Program-made: the position numbers and the translations under genes
Source of the DNA: an uncultured Vogesella sp.
GTDB taxonomy: Bacteria > Pseudomonadota > Gammaproteobacteria > Burkholderiales > Chromobacteriaceae
Reading direction: 5' to 3'
Assembly (NCBI GenBank): GCA_946479405.1
Contig: CAMLGD010000165.1
Location: 1 to 7,534 of the forward strand
DNA length: 7,534 nucleotides
Notes under the pieces: model-generated
What the model was told of the DNA's origin: nothing
Databases searched by the model: none
The model's input: the letters and a program-made list of their open reading frames with translations, nothing else
Part shown: in pieces, positions 1 to 6,024 of the stretch
How positions within the stretch are numbered: the stretch's first letter is position 1
Layout: every line of letters starts with the position of its first letter

Positions 1-2416
1 CTACCTTCGAGCCGCGCAGATGCACGCCTTCGACACGCGGGCTGTACACCCAGATTTCGAACATCGGGCGCGGCTGCGGCAGGAAGGAAATCTGGTTGGA
101 ATCCAGCTTGAAGGAAGCATAGGACTTGAACTCGCCGCTGGCATCCTTCTGCCAGAAGTTGGTACGGCGGGTGGCGAGGATCACTTGCAGGAAGCCGTTC
201 AGGATGCGGTCTTCGTCCAGGTTGGCCACTTTGTCCAGCTGCTCTTTCAGCGTGTCCTGCAGCTTGGCTGCGGCGGCATCGTCAAATGCAGTCGGGTGCA
301 GACGTACGGAGAACAGCTCTACCAGGTTGCGGGTGATGTCCGGGTAGTGCGCCACGCAGTTTTCGATATAGGCCTGGCTGAAAGTCAGACCGCCCTGACG
401 CAGGTACTTGGCCAGTGCGCGCACCAGGGTGATTTCACGCCAGTCGAGGCCGGCCACCACGGCCAGACGGTTGAAGCCGTCGTTCTCACAATCCTTGGCA
501 AACACGCGCGACAGCAGCGCCTGGAAGTTCTTCTGCACCTCTTCCTGCTGCATAGCATCGGCGTGGGCACCCAGCTCCAGACCAAAGTCGCTGATCCACA
601 CGGTCTCACCATTGCGCTCCACCAGATACGGATGCTCGTCACGCACCTGCACGCCCATGTTTTCCAGGATCGGCAGACTGGCGGACAAGCCCAGCGGCTG
701 GCCGGCACGGAACAGCTTCAGGTTGTAGCCATGGCCACGGTTGAAGGCGCGATACAGCTTCATCGTCAGACCCTGCTGCTCGGCAGCGTCTTCGATCAGC
801 TGGATATCCAGCACCGCATTACGCGCGGCGAACTCTTCGCGGTAAGCCACCGGGAACGCACCACGGTAGCGATTGAACAGCAGGTTGCCCTTCTCTTCGC
901 CGTGGGTTTCGATCAGTTGCTGGTGCAGCTCTTCCACCCAGCCGCGTACCACGCGGGCGATGTCGGCTTCCAGCTCGTCTTCACGGAACTGCGGCAGGTG
1001 ACCGCCCTGGGTGCGAATGATGTAATGCACACGCGCCAGGGTGCTGTCGCTGATCTGCACGCTGAATTCAGTGGAGGCGCCATTGAAGGCGGCCAGCAGC
1101 ACTTTTTCGATCTTCAGGCGGATTTCGGTATTGAAGCTGTCGCGCGGTACGAACACCAGGCAGCTGACATAGCGATGGTAGCGGTCGGCGCGGGTAAACA
1201 GGCGCACGCGCGGACGCTCCTGCAGGCTGACGATGCCTTCGGCAATCGGGGTCAGCACATCAGCCGGGATTTCGAACAGCTCGTCACGCGGGTAGCTTTC
1301 CAGCACGAAGCCAAGAGTCTTGGCCTTGTAGCTGTTGTCCACGTAGTCGCAGCTGGCCACCACGTGCGCCACTTTCTGGCGCAGGATCGGGATGTCCTTC
1401 GGCGAATTCTGGTAGGCACTGGCGGTGTACAGGCCCAGGAAGCGGCGCTCACCGATCACCTCGCCCTTGCTGTTGAAGCGCTTGATGCCGACAAAGTCCA
1501 TATAGGCCGGACGGTGCAGCACCGAGCGGGATTGCGACTTGTTCAGAATCAGCAGATGCGGCTGGTGCGCCAGTTCGCGCAGCTCTTGCGGCAGCGCCTC
1601 AAAGCTTTCCGAATATTCTTTATTGCCCTGGTTTTTCAGGAAGCCCAGGCCGGAATCCTTCACGATCTTCAGGCTGTCCTTGCCGTCACGCTTCACCAGG
1701 TCGTAATCGCAGTAACCCATGAAGATGAAATGGTTGGCCGCCATCCAGTCCAGGAAAGCCAGCGCTTCCTTGGCTTCATCAGTGCGGGCACCGTTGATCT
1801 TGGCCACTTCGGCACGTACCGCGGCCATGGTTTCACGCATCTGCGGCTCGTCGTCCACCACCTGACGCAGATAGCCCAGCACGCTGTCCAGATCATCCTG
1901 CAGCGCCTTCAGCACTGCCGGGTCGCTAACGCGGTCCACCTGTACATGGATGAAGGACTCCAGCGGCAGGCTGCGGTCTTCGGTACGTTTCAGCTCGGTC
2001 ATCTCGTTGTTGGCATCACGACCAACCGACAGCACCGGGTGCACCAGCAGGTGCAGGTTCAGGTTGTGACGGCCCAGCAGCATGGTCAGCGAGTCGATCA
2101 GGAACGGCATGTCGTCGTTCACGATCTCGATCACGCTATGGGTGCTCAGCCAGCCATCACGTTCGAAATCCGGGTTGTAGATGCGTGCCTTGGCCTGGCC
2201 GGGGGCACGCTTCTGAGCAAACTCGAAATGCGCCATGGCGGCACCAAACAGGTCCAGCGGGGAGAAACTCTTCAGGTCTTCCTGCTCGGTTTCTTCGAAG
2301 TACAGGGGAATAAAGGTGCCAAGGCGTGCAGCCTCGGTCGCGGAGAGTTTCTGTTCAGCCACTGCCAGGATGTCAGCGACCAGCCCAAGGGTTTCGGTCT
2401 TTTTGGTAAGCGACAT
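1..2416 (-). CDS. gdhB: NAD-dependent glutamate dehydrogenase, large (~180 kDa) type, N-terminal half (partial, runs off left edge)
   Basis: This would be a cytoplasmic enzyme that oxidatively deaminates glutamate to 2-oxoglutarate and ammonia with NAD+. Translating the minus strand from the ATG at 2416-2414 gives 805 uninterrupted codons beginning MSLTKKTETLGLVADILAVA. Family-typical stretches are visible: STHSVIEIVNDDMPFLIDSL near residues 91-110 (the first ACT-like regulatory segment), and near the window edge QISFLPQPRPMFEIWVYSPR followed by VEGVHLRGSKV (ending at residue 805). In this family that last segment directly precedes the ARGGLRWSDR glutamate-binding motif, so the window stops at the edge of the catalytic domain. 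Family members have about 1,600 residues, so about half is present. A purine-rich GAGAAG lies 5 bases upstream of the ATG, and no better in-frame start precedes it. The gene is divergent from the amino acid uptake operon. In P. aeruginosa the homologue gdhB is arginine-inducible. The family call is secure; the symbol is by analogy. Confidence 0.93.
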   Translation of the reverse strand, partial: MSLTKKTETLGLVADILAVAEQKLSATEAARLGTFIPLYFEETEQEDLKSFSPLDLFGAAMAHFEFAQKRAPGQAKARIYNPDFERDGWLSTHSVIEIVNDDMPFLIDSLTMLLGRHNLNLHLLVHPVLSVGRDANNEMTELKRTEDRSLPLESFIHVQVDRVSDPAVLKALQDDLDSVLGYLRQVVDDEPQMRETMAAVRAEVAKINGARTDEAKEALAFLDWMAANHFIFMGYCDYDLVKRDGKDSLKIVKDSGLGFLKNQGNKEYSESFEALPQELRELAHQPHLLILNKSQSRSVLHRPAYMDFVGIKRFNSKGEVIGERRFLGLYTASAYQNSPKDIPILRQKVAHVVASCDYVDNSYKAKTLGFVLESYPRDELFEIPADVLTPIAEGIVSLQERPRVRLFTRADRYHRYVSCLVFVPRDSFNTEIRLKIEKVLLAAFNGASTEFSVQISDSTLARVHYIIRTQGGHLPQFREDELEADIARVVRGWVEELHQQLIETHGEEKGNLLFNRYRGAFPVAYREEFAARNAVLDIQLIEDAAEQQGLTMKLYRAFNRGHGYNLKLFRAGQPLGLSASLPILENMGVQVRDEHPYLVERNGETVWISDFGLELGAHADAMQQEEVQKNFQALLSRVFAKDCENDGFNRLAVVAGLDWREITLVRALAKYLRQGGLTFSQAYIENCVAHYPDITRNLVELFSVRLHPTAFDDAAAAKLQDTLKEQLDKVANLDEDRILNGFLQVILATRRTNFWQKDASGEFKSYASFKLDSNQISFLPQPRPMFEIWVYSPRVEGVHLRGSKV

Positions 2417-2541
2417 GTTGCTTCTCGTAGTTGTTCTCGGGGACACAGGTGTTGTGTGGCGGCATTGTAAGAGCCGCCACCAGCAAGGCATTTCCGTATT
2501 GCGACATTGACGTACACATTCAATAAACGCAGCGCACAATC

Positions 2542-2566
2542 ATGAATTCATAAATGTTTTGCATTT
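2542..2566. promoter_or_regulatory. Adjacent palindromes, possible operator
   Basis: ATGAATTCAT at 2542-2551 is a perfect 10-base palindrome. It is followed at once by AAATG (2552-2556), a 5-base spacer and CATTT (2562-2566), a second perfect inverted repeat. TGAAT/ATTCA are the half-sites of the hexameric ArgR (ARG box), but here they abut without the usual 4-base AT spacer. The pair ends at the -35 of candidate P1, where a bound regulator could act on both divergent genes. The regulator is not identifiable. Confidence 0.3.
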
Positions 2567-2595
2567 GACACCGGTTGCGCTTTTTGCCTTATAGC
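2565..2595 (+). promoter_or_regulatory. Candidate sigma-70 promoter for the aot operon (distal, P1)
   Basis: A perfect TTGACA hexamer lies at 2565-2570, followed after 19 bases by TATAGC at 2590-2595 (4 of 6 matches to TATAAT). The spacing is longer than the optimal 17, so this promoter would be weak or activator-dependent. A start near 2602 would give a leader of roughly 330 bases. Assigned by hexamer matching only. Confidence 0.4.
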
Positions 2596-2682
2596 AATGC
2601 GACGGCAAATTACAAAATACTCATGCAGCGTTTATCGACACCCTAGGCAAAAACACAAACCAAGTCATTGAATACAAACACA

Positions 2683-2712
2683 TTTCCATAACAAAGAAAA
2701 AATCAGTAGAAT
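2683..2712 (+). promoter_or_regulatory. Candidate sigma-70 promoter for the aot operon (proximal, P2)
   Basis: TAGAAT at 2707-2712 matches the -10 consensus at 5 of 6 positions. TTTCCA at 2683-2688, 18 bases upstream, matches the -35 at 4 of 6. The upstream sequence (about 2645-2700) is A-rich, resembling an UP element. A start near 2719 would leave a leader of about 215 bases. It sits exactly where the AT-rich half turns into the GC-rich half, as expected for a transcription start. Confidence 0.4.
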
Positions 2713-2935
2713 GCGCGCCTTCCGGCAAACCGGGCCACAAGCCCGGACGCCGCATTGTGCCTGCTTTCGTTGCGTGCCAAGATTTCGCCGTCCTCCCTCG
2801 CTGGGGGATCGCAAAATAACAACATTACAAGGGAAGGCCCGCACGGGCTGGCTACGCGAGCTGCAGGCGCTGGCGCAGCAGGCAAACCTGATCCCGACAC
2901 GGGATTACGCACCTCAAGAGAGAGTTAGAGATAGC
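2713..2935 (+). other. GC-rich structured leader of the first binding-protein gene
   Basis: This untranslated stretch contains several potential hairpins: CCGGGC 2730-2735 with GCCCGG 2741-2746 (5-base loop); GCTGC/GCAGC around 2860-2880; and ATCCCG 2891-2896 with CGGGAT 2900-2905 (3-base loop), the last about 20 bases before the weak ribosome binding site. No T-run follows any of them, so they are not terminators. I do not recognise a known riboswitch class. It could be a mRNA-stability or translation-control leader. Confidence 0.35.
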
Positions 2936-3700
2936 ATGAAAAAAGCATTCATCCTGGCCAGCATGGCCTTGTCTTCCATTGCTTTCACCGCCCACGCCGA
3001 CACCGTGCGTTTCGGCATCGACGGCAACTACCCCCCGTTTGCCAAACAAGGCGCTGATGGCAAGTTGCAGGGCTTTGACGTGGATATCGCCTACGCACTG
3101 TGTACCGCGATGAAGGCTAGCTGTGAAATCGTGCCGCAGGACTGGGACGGTCTGATCCCGGCACTGAACGCCAACAAGTTCGATGCCATCCTGTCCTCGA
3201 TGTCGATTACCGACGAGCGCAAGAAGGCGGTTGATTTCACCAACAAGTATTACAACACCCCCAGCCGCATGATCGCCAAGGCCGGCACCACCGTGAGCCA
3301 GGCCTCGTTCAAGGGCAAGAAGATTGGCGTGCTGCGTGCGTCCACCCAGGAAAAATTCGCCAAGGACTTCTGGGGCAAGAACGGCGCCACCGTGGTGTCC
3401 TACGGCAAAGCACCGGAAGGCTTCCTGGATCTGAAATCCGGCCGCATCGACGGCATGTTCGTTGATTCCGTGGTGGGCGAAACCGACTTCCTGAAATCCG
3501 CTCAAGGCAAGGGCTTTGCCTTTGTCGGCGCCGACTACAGCGACAGCAAATACTTCGGCTACGGTGCCGGCATTGCGGTGAAAAAAGGCAACAAGACCCT
3601 GCAGGATCGTCTGAATCAAGCGATTGCGCTGATTCGCAAAGACGGCAGCTACAAGAAAGTACAAGACAAGTACTTCAACTTTAACGTGTACGGCAACTAA
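2936..3700 (+). CDS. aotJ: Periplasmic basic amino acid-binding protein of ABC transporter (HisJ/ArgT/AotJ family), copy 1
   Basis: This is a 254-residue solute-binding protein that would capture lysine/arginine/ornithine/histidine-type ligands in the periplasm and deliver them to the AotQM channel. Residues 1-21 form a signal peptide (MKK, hydrophobic core, cleavage after AHA). Aligning to HisJ from memory, the ligand residues are present: Asp29 (HisJ Asp11, side-chain amine), Tyr32 (Tyr14), Trp70 (position 52), Ser87/Ser88/Ser90 (69/70/72), Arg95 (Arg77, carboxylate), Ser136/Thr137 (120/121) and Asp177 (Asp161, alpha-amine). Cys56 and Cys63 match the HisJ disulfide. The protein ends in FNVYGN, as is typical. 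The ATG at 2936 is chosen because it begins the signal peptide. An in-frame upstream start at 2711 would add 75 non-family residues and bury the signal. The SD is modest (GAG at 2928-2930). A strong terminator follows. Confidence 0.93.
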   Translation: MKKAFILASMALSSIAFTAHADTVRFGIDGNYPPFAKQGADGKLQGFDVDIAYALCTAMKASCEIVPQDWDGLIPALNANKFDAILSSMSITDERKKAVDFTNKYYNTPSRMIAKAGTTVSQASFKGKKIGVLRASTQEKFAKDFWGKNGATVVSYGKAPEGFLDLKSGRIDGMFVDSVVGETDFLKSAQGKGFAFVGADYSDSKYFGYGAGIAVKKGNKTLQDRLNQAIALIRKDGSYKKVQDKYFNFNVYGN

Positions 3701-3714
3701 GCCGGTACGCTCGA

Positions 3715-3742
3715 CCCCGCCCGCTCCTCCGGGCGGGGTTTT
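3715..3742 (+). terminator. Intrinsic terminator/attenuator between the two binding-protein genes
   Basis: CCCCGCCCG (3715-3723) pairs perfectly with CGGGCGGGG (3730-3738) across a 6-base loop, and TTTT follows at 3739-3742. It lies 15 bases after the stop of copy 1 and 36 bases before copy 2. No promoter with both hexamers is evident between it and copy 2, so it probably acts as a partial terminator that sets expression of copy 1 above the rest. Confidence 0.85.
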
Positions 3743-3778
3743 GATAATAAAAAACACCCCCTGAGACGGAGAAAATCC

Positions 3779-4543
3779 ATGAAGAAGCCCTTGCTGATAC
3801 TGGGCGCGGCCTCGCTCATTCTGAGCCTGACTGCCCAGGCCGAAACCCTGCGTTTCGCGACCGACGCCAGCTACCCACCGTTTTCCAAGCAAGGTGCCGA
3901 TGGCAAGATGACCGGTTTCGATCCGGACATTGCCCAGGCGCTGTGCCAAGCCATGAAAGCGACCTGCGAGGTAGTGCCGCAAGACTTTGATGGCATCATC
4001 CCGGCGCTGCAGGCCAAGAAGTTCGATGCGGTGATTGCTTCGATGAACATCACCGAAGAACGCAAGAAGGCCGTGGACTTCTCCGACAAGTACTACAACA
4101 TGGCCAGCCGTCTGGTGGCCAAGAGCGGCACGCCGGTCAATGACGCCTGGTTCAAAGGCAAGAAAATCGGCGTTCTGCGCTCCTCTATCCAGGAAAAATA
4201 CGCCCGCGAACACTTTACCAAGCTGGGCGCCAAGCTGGTGCCCTACGGCAAGGCACCGGAATCCTTCCTCGACCTGAAAGCCGGCCGTGTCGACGCCGCC
4301 TTCGTCGATGCCGCGGTGGGTGACGTGGACTTCATCAAGACCCCGAATGGCAAAGGCTTTGCGCTGGTCGGCCCGGACTACAACGATCCGAAATACTTCG
4401 GCATCGGCGCCGGCATCGCGGTACGCAAGGCTGACAAGGCCCTGCTGGCACGCCTCAACACCGCGTTGAAGCAGATCCGCGCCGACGGCAGCTACGACAA
4501 GATCCAGAAGAAGTACTTCTCCTTCGACATCTACGGCAACTGA
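3779..4543 (+). CDS. Periplasmic basic amino acid-binding protein of ABC transporter (HisJ/ArgT/AotJ family), copy 2
   Basis: This is a second 254-residue binding protein. It aligns to copy 1 without a gap, and my hand count gives about 159 of 254 identical residues (63%). Signal peptide residues 1-21 end in AQA before ETLRF. Shared pocket residues are Asp29, Tyr32, Ser88, Arg95, Ser136 and Asp177, and the Cys56/Cys63 disulfide pair. Pocket positions that differ from copy 1 are Phe70 (Trp), Ala87 (Ser), Asn90 (Ser) and Ile137 (Thr). This suggests a related ligand with different affinity or side-chain preference. A good ribosome binding site GGAG (3768-3771) lies 7 bases before the ATG, and tandem stops TGA-TAG end the gene. 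The neighbours show it shares the single AotQMP membrane complex with copy 1. Which copy is the direct aotJ orthologue cannot be decided here. Confidence 0.92.
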   Translation: MKKPLLILGAASLILSLTAQAETLRFATDASYPPFSKQGADGKMTGFDPDIAQALCQAMKATCEVVPQDFDGIIPALQAKKFDAVIASMNITEERKKAVDFSDKYYNMASRLVAKSGTPVNDAWFKGKKIGVLRSSIQEKYAREHFTKLGAKLVPYGKAPESFLDLKAGRVDAAFVDAAVGDVDFIKTPNGKGFALVGPDYNDPKYFGIGAGIAVRKADKALLARLNTALKQIRADGSYDKIQKKYFSFDIYGN

Positions 4544-4549
4544 TAGGAA

Positions 4550-4582
4550 TGGCCGCGCCGGCACGCCATGCCGGCGCGGCCA
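4550..4582 (+). repeat. Long GC-rich hairpin between the binding-protein and permease genes
   Basis: A perfect 14-base stem (4550-4563 with 4569-4582) encloses a 5-base loop and starts 6 bases after the TGA. No T-run follows; instead the AGGAGA ribosome binding site of the next gene begins 4 bases later. It is therefore more likely a mRNA-stabilising or processing structure than a terminator. Similar hairpins between hisJ and hisQ in enterobacteria help keep binding protein in excess over permease; that comparison is by analogy. Confidence 0.7.
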
Positions 4583-4597
4583 CTCCAGGAGAACAGC

Positions 4598-5287
4598 ATG
4601 TTTTTGCAGGGTTATCTTCCCAGCATTCTGGAAGGCGCGGCACTGACGCTGGAAGTCGCGGCGGCTTCGCTGGTGGTGTCGGTGGTCCTCGGACTGATCG
4701 GCGCCATGTTCAAGATGGCGCATTCCCGCGCCCTGGTCTGGTCGGCCGAACTCTATTCCACCGTGGTGCGCGGCGTGCCCGACCTGGTCTGGATGTTCCT
4801 GTTGTTTTTCGGCGGCCAGATGCTGATCAACGATGTCGCCGAACGCTTCGGCCTGGGTGCCCCGGAAATCAACCCGATGATCGCCGGCGTGCTCACCATC
4901 GGCTTCATCTTCGGCGCCTACATGACCGAAACCTTCCGCGGCGCCATCATGGCGGTGCCGAAGGGGCAGATGGAAGCTGGTCTGGCCTACGGCATGAGCC
5001 CGCTGCGCGTGTTCTGCCGCATCACCTTCCCGCAGATGGTGCGCTTCGCGCTGCCGAGCTTCTCCAACAACTGGCTGGTACTGGTGAAGTCCACCGCGCT
5101 GGTATCCGTGATCGGCCTTAACGACGTGATGTATCGCGCCGACACCGCCAAGTCCATCACCCAGGAACCATTCACCGTCTATGCGGTGGTGGGCGGCGTG
5201 TTCCTGGCCATCACCAGCGTGTCCGACTTTGCTCTGAAGCGACTGGAAAAGCGTTACTCCAGCGGCGTACGGGAGACTGAACTGTGA
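4598..5287 (+). CDS. aotQ: Basic amino acid ABC transporter permease subunit, HisQ/AotQ family
   Basis: This is a 229-residue inner-membrane subunit, one half of the heterodimeric channel with the following gene. Hydrophobic segments lie at about 11-38, 63-78, 93-112, 155-175 and 194-212, giving the five-helix plan of the family. The family signature RGVPDL is at 58-63. The cytoplasmic EAA loop that contacts the ATPase runs from about residue 124 to 152, with Glu126, Ala127, Gly132 and the closing ALP. The ATG at 4598 is preferred over one at 4568 because AGGAGA (4587-4592) lies 5 bases before it, the protein then starts like its relatives (MFLQGYLPSILEGAALTLEV), and the 4568 start falls inside the hairpin loop. 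The stop overlaps the next gene's start by 4 bases (GTGA). Confidence 0.93.
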   Translation: MFLQGYLPSILEGAALTLEVAAASLVVSVVLGLIGAMFKMAHSRALVWSAELYSTVVRGVPDLVWMFLLFFGGQMLINDVAERFGLGAPEINPMIAGVLTIGFIFGAYMTETFRGAIMAVPKGQMEAGLAYGMSPLRVFCRITFPQMVRFALPSFSNNWLVLVKSTALVSVIGLNDVMYRADTAKSITQEPFTVYAVVGGVFLAITSVSDFALKRLEKRYSSGVRETEL

Positions 5288-6015
5288 TCGACGTAAACCT
5301 GATTATCGAAAAGCTGCCGGCCTTCTTCGGCGGCACCGATGGGGCCCCGATGCTGTCCACCAGCGAAGGCCTGCAACTGACACTGGAGCTGCTGTTCCTG
5401 TCGCTGGTCGCCGGCCTGCTGCTGTCGGTACCGCTGGCGCTGATGCGCGTGTCGCGCAACCGCGTGCTGTCCACTGGCGTGTGGCTGTATACCTATGTGT
5501 TCCGCGGCACCCCGCTGCTGGTACAGCTGTTCATCATCTACTACGGCCTGTCGCAGTTTGAATGGGTACGCGACAGCTGGGCGTGGGAATACCTGCGCGA
5601 AGCCTATGCCTGCGCCATCCTGGCCTTCACCCTGAACACCGCCGCCTACACCACCGAGATCATCGCCGGTCAGATCCGCAACACCAATCACGGTGAAATC
5701 GAAGCGGCCAAGGCAATGGGCATGAGCAAGTGGCTGATGATGCGCCGCATCGTGGTGCCGTCGGCACTGCGCCGCGCGCTGCCGGCGTACAGCAACGAAG
5801 TGGTGATGATGATGCAGTCCACCTCGGTGGCGGGTCTGGTAACCCTGGCCGATGTGACCGGTGTCGCCCGCCGCGTATTCAGCGACACCTATATGCCGTT
5901 CGAACCGTTCCTCACCGCTGCCGGCATTTACCTGGCAATGACCTTCGGCTTCGTGTGGCTGTTCAAGAAGGCGGAAGGCCGCTGGCTGGCCTACCTGGCA
6001 CCGCGCAAGCACTAA
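5284..6015 (+). CDS. aotM: Basic amino acid ABC transporter permease subunit, HisM/AotM family
   Basis: This is a 243-residue inner-membrane partner of AotQ. It starts with GTG at 5284, supported by GGGAG at 5271-5275 (8-base spacing) and by the 4-base GTGA overlap with aotQ, which implies translational coupling. Visible family features are RGTPLLVQLFIIYYG at 74-88, AFTLNTAAYTTEI at 114-126, the EAA loop at about 136-167 (Glu140-Ala141-Ala142, Gly146, closing ALP) and PAYSNEV at 167-173, all as in HisM. About five transmembrane helices are expected (clear segments near 33-55, 70-90, 108-130, 172-190 and 208-228). The C-terminus RRWL-type tail (EGRWLAYLAPRKH) is also HisM-like. It ends 9 bases before the deacylase gene. 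Confidence 0.93.
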   Translation: MIDVNLIIEKLPAFFGGTDGAPMLSTSEGLQLTLELLFLSLVAGLLLSVPLALMRVSRNRVLSTGVWLYTYVFRGTPLLVQLFIIYYGLSQFEWVRDSWAWEYLREAYACAILAFTLNTAAYTTEIIAGQIRNTNHGEIEAAKAMGMSKWLMMRRIVVPSALRRALPAYSNEVVMMMQSTSVAGLVTLADVTGVARRVFSDTYMPFEPFLTAAGIYLAMTFGFVWLFKKAEGRWLAYLAPRKH

Positions 6016-6024
6016 GGAGCTGCA

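Larger units (their letters stand above)
2417..2935. promoter_or_regulatory. Divergent intergenic control region between gdhB and the aot operon
   Basis: These 519 bases have no convincing gene. The left part (about 2505-2715) is clearly AT-richer than its surroundings and holds promoter-like hexamers and small palindromes, listed separately. The right part (about 2713-2935) is GC-rich and hairpin-prone. Just upstream of gdhB, ACACA at 2443-2447 and TGTGT at 2453-2457 could form a small hairpin in the gdhB leader. I could not find a convincing -35/-10 pair for gdhB. Short reading frames here (for example 2703-2912 minus, and an in-frame extension of the first binding protein from 2711) lack domain features and are not called. 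Confidence 0.7.

Noticed and set aside
20..2470. Open frame of 816 codons on the plus strand opposite gdhB
   Set aside because: It is the antisense shadow of a long, clearly conserved GC-rich coding region. Its translation is rich in His, Gln and Val with no recognisable domain, while the minus strand gives an unmistakable NAD-GDH.
2703..2912. Small minus-strand frame of 69 codons in the leader
   Set aside because: No ribosome binding site or domain was recognised, and the composition follows the GC-rich hairpin sequence. It is also antisense to the leader.
2711..2935. In-frame N-terminal extension of the first binding protein (start at 2711)
   Set aside because: It would place 75 residues before a perfect signal peptide, has no family counterpart, and no good ribosome binding site was seen for it. 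The region overlaps the -10 of candidate promoter P2.
3743..3748. GATAAT, a -10-like hexamer just after the internal terminator
   Set aside because: There is no -35-like hexamer at 16-19 bases; that position is occupied by the terminator stem. It is more likely part of the AT-rich terminator tail.
2852..4723. Open frame of 623 codons on the minus strand across both binding-protein genes
   Set aside because: It is antisense to two signal-peptide-bearing proteins with conserved pockets. Its internal repetition only mirrors the tandem duplication on the other strand.
4549..5121. Plus-strand frame of 190 codons overlapping aotQ
   Set aside because: Arg/Gly/His-rich out-of-frame reading of aotQ, without domains. 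The aotQ frame has the EAA loop and five hydrophobic segments.
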